NCBI GenBank assembly: GCA_965262255.1
Contig: OZ253505.1
Coordinates: forward strand, 1,550,001-1,614,000
DNA from: JANQQC01 sp965262255
Lineage (GTDB): Bacteria; Pseudomonadota; Alphaproteobacteria; Caulobacterales; Hyphomonadaceae
Reading direction: 5' to 3'
DNA length: 64,000 bases
The notes below the pieces were generated by a model. It was not told where the DNA came from, ran no database searches, and worked only from the letters and a program-made list of their open reading frames with translations. Below, in pieces: positions 17,821 through 29,018 of the stretch (positions are counted from its first letter, which is position 1; the number at the start of each line of letters is the position of its first letter). The translations under genes were made by a program, and so were the position numbers.

Positions 17821-18504
17821 ATGTCAAGGATTTTAACAAATGGAAGAAATCGATACTCGGGTGCGCATTCTAAAAAGGGTGAAAGAAAAGTCAAAGAAAT
17901 TTTACTGGCGGCCCAGACGGTTTTAACCGAAGTCGGTTACCAAGGATTCACTATGAGGAAAATTGCCGCGACAGCAAGAATTGCTATCGGCAATTTGCAT
18001 TACTACTACAAAAATAAAGATGACATTTTGCACGATCTTTTGGATGAGACCATAAAGGTCTACGAGACTACTTTTGATCACATTCTGAATGATGAACAAA
18101 AGACTGACGCAGAGAAATTTTCCGACGTTATCACTCACATCGTCCTTGATTTAGGAACACAAAAGACGACAAGATTCTTTCCCGAACTTTGGGCATTAGC
18201 AAACCACGACAAATATGCGGCAGAGGGGATGGCCCAACTCTACCAAAGAGCGCGCAAGTACATGCGAGTTCTAATTCAGAGTCTTAATCCGCAGTTAACA
18301 GAAGACCAATGCCGACTCGTTAGCTTGTTCGTGTCTGCTTCATTGGAGGGGCAGACGATGTTTGTCGGATACGGAAAGCCTTGGTCAGGGGTGAGAGAAC
18401 TTTTGGCGGGATTCGCGGCCTCTCAGTTGACGGAGATGGTTATAAATCTAAATCCGGATGACTTTGAAGCGAGGGAATTCAAAGACAGATTGCCCTCAGC
18501 TTAG
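17821..18504 (+). CDS. TetR/AcrR family transcriptional regulator
   Basis: 227 residues. The N-terminal HTH (about residues 25-72) has the TetR signature GFTMRKIAATARIAIGNLHYYYKNKDDIL. The helical C-terminal domain is ordinary in length. ATG 17821 is used, with AGGA at 17813-17816; an overlapping GTG lies at 17818. The neighbouring AAHS transporter at 19342 is a candidate target, but more than 800 bp of gene-free sequence separates them, so this is weak. The nested MITEs end just upstream and may supply or disrupt its promoter. Confidence 0.88.
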   Translation: MSRILTNGRNRYSGAHSKKGERKVKEILLAAQTVLTEVGYQGFTMRKIAATARIAIGNLHYYYKNKDDILHDLLDETIKVYETTFDHILNDEQKTDAEKFSDVITHIVLDLGTQKTTRFFPELWALANHDKYAAEGMAQLYQRARKYMRVLIQSLNPQLTEDQCRLVSLFVSASLEGQTMFVGYGKPWSGVRELLAGFAASQLTEMVINLNPDDFEAREFKDRLPSA

Positions 18505-19341
18505 GTAAGAAAAATTAGCTTTAGCAGTTAAAACTGGCGAAACTCGCTTTAAGCGTGGAGGTTTGTTGATCGATCGTGTAACGCACCTGATATTCCTTAG
18601 TAGAACTATCTACTAACTGGCAAATACGGAAGTATAAGGTACCTGACGTGTTGGCGGTAAGTTGTGCTGAGAGGATCAAGTATCCGTTGGTAAGAAGAAA
18701 CAGTCGTACAACGCTGAGACGAAAAGAAAGTTTACAAACGACCGTAAATTCATCGCGGCATCCAACATCCGGAATATGAATTTCTAACCGTAAATTCGGC
18801 AAAATGCTATGGAATCAAGGACGATTATAGTTTCTTGCTACTGTCTACAGGCCGGTTTTTTTTCGTAAAAAAAACAAAATAGACATGTCACGTGGGGAGC
18901 TTATGAACTGATGTGGTCAAAGATTTAGAGCAGCTAACAGACGAATCGTCCATTTTCTTGTTCTGCTATGCCTATACTGTGGGAAACATTAACCCGGAAC
19001 CGATATAACCTGGACGAAACGTGTCTGAATGAAATAGTCAGAGATTCAAACTTTAATTGTTTTCTTGGGGTTAGATAAAAGTTCCCTTGAAAGGTCTCGC
19101 GATGAAGTCGTCGAATCTTATAATTAGAGGGCAAGATTAGTTAAAGATTCAATATTAGGGTCCGGCAGATCACTTGATCTCGCGCACTAAGTCAATAGCC
19201 ATACTTCATTTATTCGGTCTGAGGAATTTTTAAATAGTTCCCATTTCTTTTGTATTATGTGCTTGTTGTAGAATCTTGTGTTTAGGAGGGCTACAAATTT
19301 CATTTTGACGAGATAGAATCTTGTGAATCTAGGTAAAAATT
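18505..19341. other. Intergenic, no convincing gene
   Basis: A minus-strand open frame at 18521-18802 lacks family resemblance and codon-level support. The region contains homopolymer runs near 18855-18880. The promoter of the downstream transporter must lie near its right end. Confidence 0.4.
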
Positions 19342-20685
19342 ATGTCCGATAGCCGATCCGGCGCGTTGCCTTCCGCAGCAAGCATCATAGAAACCTCACC
19401 GATGCGCTTTCAGCAATGGCTGATAATAGCGATGTGTCTAATCCTATTGGCTCTTGATGGTTATGACGTTATTTCTATCTCATTAGCTGGAGCGGGAATC
19501 AAAGAAGAGTGGGGACTATCTCAAGCTGAATTAGGATTCTTACTCCCGCTGGAGTTTATCGGGATGGCTGTTGGTTCAATTTTTATTGGGTCAATGTCAG
19601 ATAATCTCGGTCGCCGTTTAACACTCATCGTTTGTCTGCTTATATTGACTTTTGGGATGGGATTATCAGGGATCGCAGAGAGCATTGGAGTGCTAGCGAT
19701 TTCAAGAGTTTTTACCGGGATAGGAATTGGCGGCGTTCTTGCTGGTGCGACCGCGCTCGTATCAGAATACAGCAACGCGAAGAATCGGAGTGTCTGCGTG
19801 ATTTTGATTGCCGCGGCATACACGGTAGGCGTTTGGGCGGCTAGCAAGTTGGCAGGACCAATCTTAATTGATTATGATTGGCGGGTTATATTCATGTTAG
19901 GGGCTGGAATCAGTTTGGTTTTGATTCCATTATTTTGGATTATCGTTCCAGAATCTATCGCGTTTCTTGAACGAAAACAGGGGAAGCTTGCTGAGGCAAA
20001 AATTGCGAAAACGTTGGATAGAATCGGTCATCCGAGTAAGTTCGTTATTCAAGACCAGGGTAGGGAAGCAGCGAGTACATCGTTTGCAGAACTGTTTAAA
20101 GGAGATACAGCGCGAATTACGACTGTCATGATGATCTGCTACTTCGGGAACATTATGACTTATTACTTCTTTGTTAAGTGGGTACCGCCAGCGTTAGTAG
20201 ATATCGGGTATACGAAGTCGGAGGGAACTGAAGTATTGGCGATAATTAGTTTAGGCGGATTAATAGGTTCCGTGGCAATGGCATTCCTTCTTCGTTTTTT
20301 AGACCTTAGATTGTTGATGGTTATAGCCTTATTAGGAAGTGCAGTGTCTGTCGCGGGATTCTCAATGTCGACCGACTCTGTTGAAATGATGCAGTTTGTC
20401 GGTGCATTAGGAGGTTTCTGCATTTTTGCGGCAATTGGTGGGTTTCTTGCATTATTTGCTCAGTCTTTCGCACCGGCGGTTTTGGCCTCTGGAACGGGAG
20501 TTGTATTGGGATTTGGTAGAGGAGGCGCGGTTTTAGGGCCTTGGGCGGGAGGAATTCTGTTTAATGCTGGATTCGCCTTGGGTATGGTCGCGCCAATAAT
20601 GTCATTGGGTTCGGCGATTTCAGGACTTTCGTTGATGCTATTGGGAAAAACTAGGCGGAACTCGGAAGAAAGCAAGGTTAGCTGA
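19342..20685 (+). CDS. MFS transporter, AAHS (aromatic acid:H+ symporter) type
   Basis: 447 residues with about 12 membrane helices. LLALDGYDV in helix 1, the loop motif SDNLGRRLTL between helices 2 and 3, and RVFTGIGIGGVLAG in helix 4 are typical of the AAHS family (PcaK/BenK-like), which imports benzoate-type acids with protons in the inner membrane. It sits alone on the plus strand. No catabolic ring-cleavage genes are nearby, so the substrate is not predicted. Confidence 0.9.
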   Translation: MSDSRSGALPSAASIIETSPMRFQQWLIIAMCLILLALDGYDVISISLAGAGIKEEWGLSQAELGFLLPLEFIGMAVGSIFIGSMSDNLGRRLTLIVCLLILTFGMGLSGIAESIGVLAISRVFTGIGIGGVLAGATALVSEYSNAKNRSVCVILIAAAYTVGVWAASKLAGPILIDYDWRVIFMLGAGISLVLIPLFWIIVPESIAFLERKQGKLAEAKIAKTLDRIGHPSKFVIQDQGREAASTSFAELFKGDTARITTVMMICYFGNIMTYYFFVKWVPPALVDIGYTKSEGTEVLAIISLGGLIGSVAMAFLLRFLDLRLLMVIALLGSAVSVAGFSMSTDSVEMMQFVGALGGFCIFAAIGGFLALFAQSFAPAVLASGTGVVLGFGRGGAVLGPWAGGILFNAGFALGMVAPIMSLGSAISGLSLMLLGKTRRNSEESKVS

Positions 20686-20859
20686 CTATTGAAAAAGGAG
20701 AGAAAGTAGATTTTATACTTGCAAAATTTAGGCTCGTTATTTTGGATTAACGAATCGAGATCGGAGGGCTTTAAAACAAATTATGTTGAGGTATTGCAAC
20801 GTCCATAGATACTATATATACTGCAGTCTATCCAAAGTTAAGTGGCTCAACTTAGTCAA

Positions 20860-21696
20860 CTAAAAATGCCCTCGAACAATTAAGCTTAATCGCTTATTTG
20901 TCAACTTAAACCGTGCAGAACTACGTCGAGCAAAATGCATGTCTAATCCAATCCCTAACTCAGATTCGCTCAATTTTCCCCATTCGCTCGAATATTCTAT
21001 CTCACCATAAGATAGATAAACAAATCCAAAATGTCCGTCTATGTTACCAAATATTTGTGCCAAATAGGATGCAGGATATCCCGCTATCCCTAACTTGACA
21101 TCAGAATAAGTGTAACCGTCTAATGTTCCACGGCTCCCTCTAAACCATTTTCTATCGCTAGAACACCTTTCCCAATCAAATTCGTCGGCTTGACAGTTGA
21201 CGAACTTTCCTCTCCAAGATTTCGCTCTTCCAATTTCAGCACCGACAAAAAAGTCAAATTCTTCCATATCGAAAAGTTCTATATTCGCTTCACCGTACGC
21301 ACCTAGATCCATTAAACTTGAAGCAATATTGCAATCTTGTGGCCCTAAACCGTTATTTCCAGCGACTTGACAATTCTGGTCTACCCCTTGGAAGTTCTTC
21401 TCTCCAGCATGTAATTCTATTGCGCCATAAACACCTGCAGATGCATAACCTAACTCTCCAATATTCTTCCACGAATCCACTTCTTGTCCGATTGGTTCTA
21501 ATTTATACGTACCCGATTCCGGCCTTTGCCAAGGATCGGGGTACGTTGGTTGCTCTCCGTCATGGTGACAATGATATACGCCCGTAGTACCGTCGGTGTG
21601 ACAGCCGTCGCTATTGCGAACGCCCACATCCGCAACGGCATTACCTAGAAGAAACAAGCCAGCAAAACTACACAGAAAACTTTTCATGGAGGCCAT
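20860..21696 (-). CDS. Exported CH...YHCH-motif protein with predicted outer-membrane barrel, copy 1
   Basis: 278 residues. A signal peptide ends near residue 22 (GNAVA-D). It is followed by a His/Cys motif, DGCHTDGTTGVYHCHHDGE, of the kind seen in small metal-binding exported proteins, then by a glycine/aromatic-rich region. The C-terminus RLSLIVRGHF has the terminal Phe and alternating pattern of an outer-membrane barrel strand. A nearly identical copy is at 40983-41819 and a diverged one at 56537-57430. Function unknown; metal binding at the N-terminus is inference. Confidence 0.75.
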   Translation of the reverse strand: MASMKSFLCSFAGLFLLGNAVADVGVRNSDGCHTDGTTGVYHCHHDGEQPTYPDPWQRPESGTYKLEPIGQEVDSWKNIGELGYASAGVYGAIELHAGEKNFQGVDQNCQVAGNNGLGPQDCNIASSLMDLGAYGEANIELFDMEEFDFFVGAEIGRAKSWRGKFVNCQADEFDWERCSSDRKWFRGSRGTLDGYTYSDVKLGIAGYPASYLAQIFGNIDGHFGFVYLSYGEIEYSSEWGKLSESELGIGLDMHFARRSSARFKLTNKRLSLIVRGHF

Positions 21697-21865
21697 TATA
21701 GCGATTCCACTATTAATTTATTGAATCTTTTGTCGATTATACATTTAACTGCCCAAGGTAAAAAGGATAACTCAAGCGAATGTCTTCCCGCAACTACACA
21801 TGGCAAAGCACATGTTTTCCTGTAAAATCACTCTTGGTTTTCAATTGATTCTTTAGATTTGAGGC

Positions 21866-22350
21866 ATTCTAGTTTTTGGGAGTGCAGCAGTCATACTCTT
21901 GAAATGATCAAACGTAACATTGAGTCCTATAGCGGTCACTGCAATTCTGAATGGTATCACAGAAGCCTAGATTTACTTACTCCACTCGCCTATCTGAAGA
22001 AATATTGGTGGTCTCTCCTTGCTTCCGGTAGCTAAGTCAAACCTACTACCTCAAATGTAGGGAAACCTTAATACCTTAATGAAGACTCTCCTGCGGTCTT
22101 ATTCGGTCAACGCGAACATAACGTCATCCAATGGGTTACTAGCTTTGTTATCTGCGACCTAGTCGACTCACACCGTTACCAATGGCAATAGGGACTTTAA
22201 TCGCTCACAATCAGGCAATTACATTGCGGGCAGGGGGCGAAACTATGCGACTATGGAATGGAGATACCTATGGACTCTAGAATCCCTTACAATCGTTCGC
22301 TAACTCCTGCGACCGTCTGTAAAAATCGGTCAAAAAATTATTGGGAACAG
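21866..22350 (+). mobile_element. 3' remnant of an IS481/IS3-like element (family A)
   Basis: It matches the last part of the intact element at 35607-37024: the transposase tail (from the segment encoding NHTLEMINRNIES), the ~300-bp non-coding tail, and the right end AAAAATCGGTCAAAAAATTA. The transposase part carries base changes and lacks the catalytic N-terminal two thirds, so it cannot transpose. Confidence 0.85.
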
Positions 22351-23267
22351 TTAAGTGATTAGAGATTAGTATCTCAGACTATACGTAATGACGAAGCGAA
22401 AAACTGCTTGAAGTGCCAGAACATTTGATGGTTCGTTCTTCACTCTTTTCCATACTCCCAAACAAAATCTTGTTGCAAATTTTTTATTATCTGTACATCA
22501 ACGTTCGAATCTGCGATAGCGTCACAAAGATACCATATGTAGAGAACGCGTACAACTTAGAATTCAGTTCGGTGATCCTTAGAGAGTTAGGATTTGTGGC
22601 ATATCACACAGAGGGTGTGACGGTGACGAGTGGTAGCAACGCGATTAGCAGGTATGTCAAAGATGGTTGCTATTCCATGGAATCCGATAGACCAGTTACT
22701 TCTCCTCCGAATCCCGTATAGTCTTCTCTTTACAACCAAGGAGCCCAGTTCAACTTTCGGCTTTGCAAATTTTACTTGTTAATTAGGTTGTATAAAGTAA
22801 ACCTTTAGCAATAGTAGCCGAAACTAAAAGTAACACAGAGGTTACGCACACTAAAACACTAGAGCAATTTTCGACTAAATTGTCTCGATTCTGTTGTTAA
22901 TCTCTTCTGATAGAAGGTTTAATGGTCGTATAAATGGGGCTACTAGTTCGCAAAATAATCTAAGTTCCTCATGAAAGCTATTTGTCGTGGCGACATCAGT
23001 AAGCAAAAGGGAAAGGCAATCCGCTAAACTTTTAACCCTATTCACGATTTCTGAGCAGACACTTGTCATTCATTGCGCGGCGATGCAGTTGGTAATGCAT
23101 TATTCTATAAAAGTAGAAAAAAGCGGGAAATTTCTCCAATGGTCTGCAAACTGTATTAAATTTTGTACTTTCGATCTGCTCGCAATATTAACGCTTTGGT
23201 GATTTAGTAGTCTTGAAATCAAAGAAGAGAATACTTACGTATGTTTTCGCCAGTCAGGGAGTAACTC
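22351..23267. other. Intergenic
   Basis: No convincing gene. A TA-flanked left end like that of the 102-bp MITE at 40861 is visible at 22863 (TAGAGCAATTTTCG), without a matching right end. The mdh promoter lies near 23200. Confidence 0.4.
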
Positions 23268-24233
23268 ATGGCCAAGAACAAAATTGCATTAATAGGGGCC
23301 GGAATGATCGGAGGAACGCTCGCGCACGTATGTGTCCGGGAGGAGCTTGGCGATGTGGTTCTGTTTGATATTGTTGATGGGGTTCCACAAGGCAAAGGAT
23401 TAGATATATCACAGTCTACGCCAGCCTTTAGATCGTCGACGACGCTAAAGGGAACCGACGAATATGCGGATATTGCAGGCGCAGAAATTTGTATTGTAAC
23501 TGCAGGTGTTCCCCGGAAACCAGGAATGAGCCGCGATGATCTATTAGAAATAAACTTGAAAGTAATGAAATCGGTGGGTGAGGGTGTCAGAGCTAATGCC
23601 CCGAATGCATTCGTCATTTGTATAACAAACCCTTTAGACGCTATGGTTTGGGCGTTACAAAAATTTTCAGGTTTGCCGACAAATAAAGTCGTAGGAATGG
23701 CAGGAGTGCTAGATTCGTCTAGGTTCGCATATTTTCTGTCAGAGAAAACAGGGGTGAGTGTCGCCGACATACAAGCGTGGACATTAGGTGGTCATGGCGA
23801 CACAATGGTGCCAATGGTAAGACACTCTACTGTAGGAGGTCTTCCTCTTCCGCAACTCGTGGAACAGAACTGGCTGACCCAAAATGAGTTAGATGGGATA
23901 GTCGACAGGACTAGGAAAGGCGGCGGAGAAATCGTGAGCCTACTGAAGACAGGCTCAGCATTTTATGCACCAGCGGAAAGCGCAATATTGATGGCTAAAT
24001 CCTACCTAAAGGATCAGAAGAGGGTTTTACCGACAGCGGCATTCTGCCAAGCAGAGTACGGCATCGATGGATTGTATGTTGGAGTGCCAACTTTAATCGG
24101 CGCGAATGGAGCAGAAAGGATTATTGAGTTTGATTTCGACGCCAAAGAACGACAGATGTTTAATAACTCGGTTCGTGCAGTCGAAAGTTTGGTAGAGTCT
24201 TGCAAGGCTATCGCGCCGGAATTAGACACTTAA
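23268..24233 (+). CDS. mdh: Malate dehydrogenase (LDH-like type)
   Basis: 321 residues, of the lactate/malate dehydrogenase fold. The NAD-binding loop GAGMIG is at 10-15. Substrate-loop arginines Arg83 and Arg89 (VPRKPGMSRDD) identify malate/oxaloacetate rather than lactate. Arg152 and the catalytic His176 (GGHGD) are present. It catalyses malate + NAD to oxaloacetate in the TCA cycle. Length and motifs are normal, and an intact ATG start at 23268 is preceded by a GGGAG-like site. Confidence 0.95.
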   Translation: MAKNKIALIGAGMIGGTLAHVCVREELGDVVLFDIVDGVPQGKGLDISQSTPAFRSSTTLKGTDEYADIAGAEICIVTAGVPRKPGMSRDDLLEINLKVMKSVGEGVRANAPNAFVICITNPLDAMVWALQKFSGLPTNKVVGMAGVLDSSRFAYFLSEKTGVSVADIQAWTLGGHGDTMVPMVRHSTVGGLPLPQLVEQNWLTQNELDGIVDRTRKGGGEIVSLLKTGSAFYAPAESAILMAKSYLKDQKRVLPTAAFCQAEYGIDGLYVGVPTLIGANGAERIIEFDFDAKERQMFNNSVRAVESLVESCKAIAPELDT

Positions 24234-24282
24234 TTTACCTCTTTCAACTGGCAAACTTTGTTCAAAGTTTTGGCAGAAACCT

Positions 24283-24822
24283 ATGTCTTTGCTAGGTCCG
24301 ACTTTGGAAACAGAACGCCTTATACTCAGACCTCCCGAGGAACAGGATTTTGAACCGTGGGCGGAAATGAGGTCGTACGCTGAAGCCATGCGTTTTCTCG
24401 GCGGAGCAATGTCGCCGGAAGAGGTATGGAGGCTCGCGACAACAATGGTTGGACATTGGGTTTGGCGCGGATACGGAATGTTTTCCATTATTGAAAGGAG
24501 TTCTGGTGCATGGATAGGACGGTGTGGACCCTGGAATCCACATGGCTGGCCAGAACCGGAGATCGGATGGGCGTTGAGTCCCGAATTTCAAGGCAAGGGT
24601 TATGCTTTCGAGGCTGCTTCAATTTGCCTCGACTATACGGTGGACGAACTTAAATGGGAGAATCTCGTCCACTTTATTGACAAGGAAAATATTCCCTCAA
24701 TTAGATTGGCTGAGCGATTAGGCGCAAATTGGCAACGAGAAGAAATTCCGCCACCGCCGATCACGGGTATGGTGTGGCAAGTATACGGACAGGCAGCCGA
24801 AAGTTGGAAGAATCAACTCTGA
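24283..24822 (+). CDS. GNAT family N-acetyltransferase (RimJ/RimL-like)
   Basis: 179 residues. It opens LETERLILRPPEEQDFEPW, typical of the RimJ/RimL-like branch, and contains the acetyl-CoA loop QGKGYAFEA, then DKENIPSIRLAERLGA. It transfers acetyl from acetyl-CoA to an amine; the acceptor is unknown. It follows mdh after a 49-bp gap and could be co-transcribed. Confidence 0.9.
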   Translation: MSLLGPTLETERLILRPPEEQDFEPWAEMRSYAEAMRFLGGAMSPEEVWRLATTMVGHWVWRGYGMFSIIERSSGAWIGRCGPWNPHGWPEPEIGWALSPEFQGKGYAFEAASICLDYTVDELKWENLVHFIDKENIPSIRLAERLGANWQREEIPPPPITGMVWQVYGQAAESWKNQL

Positions 24823-25760
24823 CGCAGATGCCAAGTTGTGGGAATGCTCTCAGTGTCGATAGCGGTCGAATCTTGCCCGCACAGTCTAGGGTATTGTCAA
24901 GGGCTATGGATTTGTCTCCGGGAGCGATCAGAAACATATCCATTTGATAAATATCTTATGCTATCACTGTTTGATACACCCCACTCAGGAATCTAGCGCC
25001 AGTATGATGACATACTTTGGAGTTCAGTATTCACCTTGGGAGAGAGTTACCATGTTTTGTCACTACCGGAAAAATGGTTCAATAACTCCATTTAGTAACT
25101 CTTAACCGTCTCATATAGAATCCACCCGTTAAAAACCTTTGCGAAGTAGAGTTTCCGCGCAGAAAACCTTTAAGCTCTGGATAGAAGATGTCCCTGTCTG
25201 AGTACGCCAGTCTTTTGCCAAGGACTCAAGTGAAATCCACGTTGGATGTTCTTTCAAACGTTATTCTGAGAAAGGATGAGTTTGTCGGATTTTTGGACGC
25301 TCTCGTAGATCACTAGAGTATGTAACATCCTATCAATCGGTCAAAATTTCAAAAAAATTAGGTAACTGCGAGCGGAAATAACATTTTATTGTACAGAGTA
25401 GAATTTGGAACATTCAGCGCTTCGTAATTGTTGTCCGCTAGCTAGTTGGCCTAGGAACGGACATCTCTAGTTTTTGTTTTCTCGGCAAAGTCACTCACAA
25501 TGAGCAAACTGAAAGATTATCGGAAACGATCGAACGGCTACGAACGTTCAAACAATGTTTTGAGTTACCAAGTCGACGGAAAAAGAGACATGAATACAAA
25601 TCAAAGCAGTCGCAACTTCGTAAAGATGTGACATAAAACGTACTTTCACTTGACGAAAATGTGACAATTGTGGTAAAAGGAGAACAATAATTGTCATTTG
25701 CGATATTCTTGTAGTCATTGGTAGGATTATGAAGAGTCGCTCACTTTCAAGGAGTTTCTT
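24823..25760. other. Intergenic
   Basis: No gene recognised. A 48-codon plus-strand open stretch ending at about 25632 (charged, Arg/Lys/Glu-rich) may be a decayed coding tail. The TonB receptor promoter and its AAGGAG site (about 25750) lie at the right end. Confidence 0.4.
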
Positions 25761-28700
25761 GTGAACACTCGACCTCTAAAATCTCGTTTGCTTGCGTCAA
25801 CTGTGATTGCGGGAATGGCTTTTTCCGTATCAAATTTGCTTGTCAATGCCCAAGAACAAGACGAAGAAGTAGAAGAAGCGCGTCAAGCAACAGTCCAAGT
25901 TACTGGCTCAAGGATTTATAAAAGAGATTACTACTCTAACAGTCCTATAGAAACAATTTCGAGTGAGACTATAGAAGTAACAGGCACGATAAATGTCGAA
26001 GAACTCATCAATATTATGCCGCAAGCGATTCCAGGGTTTGGACGAACGTCCAATAATCCTGGTATTGGAGCAGCGACGATTGATTTGCGTGGATTAGGTT
26101 CATCAAGGACTCTCGTTCTAGTTGATGGTCGAAGATTCACTCCATCGGGAGTGGTGACAGTTGATCTGAACAATATTCCTCCGTCAATGATTGAAAGTGT
26201 CGAAATAATTACAGGTGGTGCTTCTGCAGTTTATGGAGCAGATGCAGTGTCTGGGGTTGTCAACTTTATTCTCAAAGATGACTTTGAAGGATTGGAGTTT
26301 AGGTCGGGTTACGAAGCTACCTTCTCGTATGGAGATGCGGAATACTATGATGTTGGCTTTACGTTTGGAGCGAACCTTGACGATGGACGAGGAAACGTTA
26401 TTTTTGATGTGGGACACACAGATCGTAAGCCAGTTTTTCAAGGCGATAGAGCGTTTTCACGGGTTGCGCTTGGAGACAGTGGGGGTCAAATTGTAGAGTT
26501 TGGATCGTCAGGCGTACCAGCAGGTCATTCGTTCAATACTTTTGATTTCACTGCTCTTGGATCGTCGACATTAACGGGTGTTGGGACAGATAGTGCAGCT
26601 TGTAGTCAAGCTGGAACGGTGGTCCGTAACCCTAGCGATTACAATGTCGCAAAGTTTGGAGACCAAGCGTTCTGTGCGGGACAAGCGATTTTTGCGGGTT
26701 CCGATGGATTCAGGCCTTGGATAAATGGGGGGCCGGGTAACGACAGGTTTAACTATGCTCCGTTTAACTACTTGATGTTACCACAGGAGCGATTTTATTC
26801 GACCGCGAAGGCTAAATACTATGTAAATGATCAGTCAGAGGTGTACGGACAGTTGACTGTAGCTTTTAATCAGGTGCCGTCCGAACTTGCACCGACTCCT
26901 GCTTTTACGTCTGTAACAACAAGTGTGGACAATCCGTTACTTTCGCCCTTAGCACGAACGGCTTTTCGTCAGTTAGACGCTGGCGAAGCGAGAAATAAGT
27001 ATAGATCAGATTGGGATAAGGTCTACAAAGCTGCGTTGAAAACCTTTAAAGATGATGATGCTAATGATGATCATGACATTAATCTTGACCCAAATGTAGC
27101 CGCTAATGCTTCGAGAATCAAAGCAGCTGAACTAGCTTTTATTCGAACCTTTGTGGCTGATCCAAATAACGGAGTACCTAATCCAGCCGATGCGCAATAC
27201 CAAGCAGATGGGTCAGTTAGTACATTTGTAGGTCGAAGAATGGTAGAGAACGGCACCAGACAAAACTACGACGACCAGTTTGTTTTTCAGATAACATCAG
27301 GGTTGAAAGGCATGCTAGGAACAAACCTTAGGTATGATGCTTATTTTCAAATTGGAAGATTTCAAAATAACAACGATTTGTCGGGCGATGTTTCATTGGC
27401 TCGCTATTTGAAGGGTGTCAACGCAAAGGACGATGGTCATGGTAACGCAGTTTGTGTAGATGCCTCTGGTGGTTGCGTCCCGATTGACATTTGGGGAGCG
27501 GGCGATATAAGCGCTGAGGCGGTAAATTACACTACTTTAACGATGAACACTAAAGCAGAAGCAAATCTACGAATTTTTGTTGCGAATGTTGCAGGAGATA
27601 CCAGCGGTGTTGTAGAGCTTCAAGGTGGACCAATTGGTTGGGCCGCTGGAATTGAGTATAGAGAGCAAAGCTATGATTTTCGACCAGATGATTCTTTGCG
27701 TCAAGGCAACGTGCTCGGATTCAATAGTGCTCGACCTTTGAGTGGAGGATTTGACGTGTACGAGTTGTATGCAGAGACGGATATTCCGATTTCTAAAGAT
27801 CGCCCTTGGGCTCATTTAATTGAACTCAACATAGCGGGACGGTTTTCAGATTATTCCTCGGTGGGTGGTGTTGAGAATTTCAAGTTCGGTGGAACTTGGG
27901 CTCCGATCGAAGATTTTCGCATTAGGCTTCTATATAATACAGCAGTTCGAGCACCTAACATTTCCGAATTGTACGCGGAGCAATCGAATGGATTTCCTTC
28001 GGCAATCGATCCTTGTAGTTCGACGCAGATCAAAGAGTATAATAAGCCAGACAATGAGTACCATTCGAGAAGAGCTGATATTATCAAGTTTTGTGAACGT
28101 CTGGGAGTTCCCAATGTTGGGCCAACTGGGTATGAACAAAGAAATGACCAAATTGAAGGTTTGTTTGGAGGCAATCCAGATTTGAAATCCGAAGAAGCTG
28201 GAACTTTGACGTTTGGTTTTGTATGGAGTCCAAAGAACATTGAAGGTCTCGACATGTCAGTCGATTTCTATCAAGTGGAAATAGAAGAATACATTACGGG
28301 TTTGGCTGGAGGTGTAGGTGGTATCCTCGCACAGTGCCATCTTCAAAATCTGAGTTACAATCCGAATACGGTTTTTTGTCAGGCAATTAACAGGGGTCCT
28401 TTAGGGGAGCCGGTTGTAACTTCAAAGGCAGCTAACGCCGCTTTTCTAAATGTTTCTGGGTTCGATATTAGTGTTGATTACGCGTTTGAACTGGACGCAG
28501 TTCCAGGCAGATTTAGCATAGATTATGTTGCTTCATACCTTGATACTTACGAATTCAAATCTTTTGCTGAAAGTCAGTTTTCAAATGCCGTTGGCAGTTT
28601 TACCAGAGGTGGAGGAGGAGAACCGCAACCAGAGTATAAACACAATTTTACGGTGAATTACGCGCAAAATGACTTTTCATTGCATATGGATTGGTTTTTT

Positions 28701-28943
28701 ATAACGGGGGTTGACGACACGAATGAGAATGCGGTTATTCCTTCAATAGACGCATACAATTTCTTCACAGCGAGTGCTACTTGGAATGTAAATGAGAATC
28801 TTCGTCTTATAGGCGGTATTAAGAATTTGTTTGATATAGATCCGCCAATTCTAGGAAGTAACCAAGAGCAGTCTAATACGCATCCGGCTACATATGATCC
28901 ATTTGGCAGAGTTTTCTATGTAAGAACGAAATTTTCTTTCTAG
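25761..28943 (+). CDS. TonB-dependent outer-membrane receptor, large
   Basis: 1060 residues from GTG 25761 with AAGGAG upstream. A signal peptide is followed by VTGSRI, a plug with LVDGRRFTP, IESVEIITGGASAVYGADAVSGVVNFI, and a long barrel ending VRTKFSF. The plug resembles receptors of sphingomonad/Cellvibrionales type for larger organic substrates. Intact. A near-identical C-terminal fragment lies at 37205-37517 in front of the SDR gene, showing that receptor and SDR were once duplicated together. Substrate unknown; the SDR neighbour hints at an acyl or steroid-like compound. Confidence 0.93.
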   Translation: MNTRPLKSRLLASTVIAGMAFSVSNLLVNAQEQDEEVEEARQATVQVTGSRIYKRDYYSNSPIETISSETIEVTGTINVEELINIMPQAIPGFGRTSNNPGIGAATIDLRGLGSSRTLVLVDGRRFTPSGVVTVDLNNIPPSMIESVEIITGGASAVYGADAVSGVVNFILKDDFEGLEFRSGYEATFSYGDAEYYDVGFTFGANLDDGRGNVIFDVGHTDRKPVFQGDRAFSRVALGDSGGQIVEFGSSGVPAGHSFNTFDFTALGSSTLTGVGTDSAACSQAGTVVRNPSDYNVAKFGDQAFCAGQAIFAGSDGFRPWINGGPGNDRFNYAPFNYLMLPQERFYSTAKAKYYVNDQSEVYGQLTVAFNQVPSELAPTPAFTSVTTSVDNPLLSPLARTAFRQLDAGEARNKYRSDWDKVYKAALKTFKDDDANDDHDINLDPNVAANASRIKAAELAFIRTFVADPNNGVPNPADAQYQADGSVSTFVGRRMVENGTRQNYDDQFVFQITSGLKGMLGTNLRYDAYFQIGRFQNNNDLSGDVSLARYLKGVNAKDDGHGNAVCVDASGGCVPIDIWGAGDISAEAVNYTTLTMNTKAEANLRIFVANVAGDTSGVVELQGGPIGWAAGIEYREQSYDFRPDDSLRQGNVLGFNSARPLSGGFDVYELYAETDIPISKDRPWAHLIELNIAGRFSDYSSVGGVENFKFGGTWAPIEDFRIRLLYNTAVRAPNISELYAEQSNGFPSAIDPCSSTQIKEYNKPDNEYHSRRADIIKFCERLGVPNVGPTGYEQRNDQIEGLFGGNPDLKSEEAGTLTFGFVWSPKNIEGLDMSVDFYQVEIEEYITGLAGGVGGILAQCHLQNLSYNPNTVFCQAINRGPLGEPVVTSKAANAAFLNVSGFDISVDYAFELDAVPGRFSIDYVASYLDTYEFKSFAESQFSNAVGSFTRGGGGEPQPEYKHNFTVNYAQNDFSLHMDWFFITGVDDTNENAVIPSIDAYNFFTASATWNVNENLRLIGGIKNLFDIDPPILGSNQEQSNTHPATYDPFGRVFYVRTKFSF

Positions 28944-29018
28944 GTTACTTTGTTTTAGATATATTTAGAGAACGACGAAAGTTCTTTCGCTGTTTTTTGA
29001 GATAGGTTACCAGTAAAA

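Noticed and set aside
18521..18802. 93-codon minus-strand open frame
   Set aside because: No family resemblance, no ribosome-binding site, and no conserved copy to test it.
22413..22721. 102-codon plus-strand open frame after the IS remnant
   Set aside because: Composition looks random and no motif or signal is visible.
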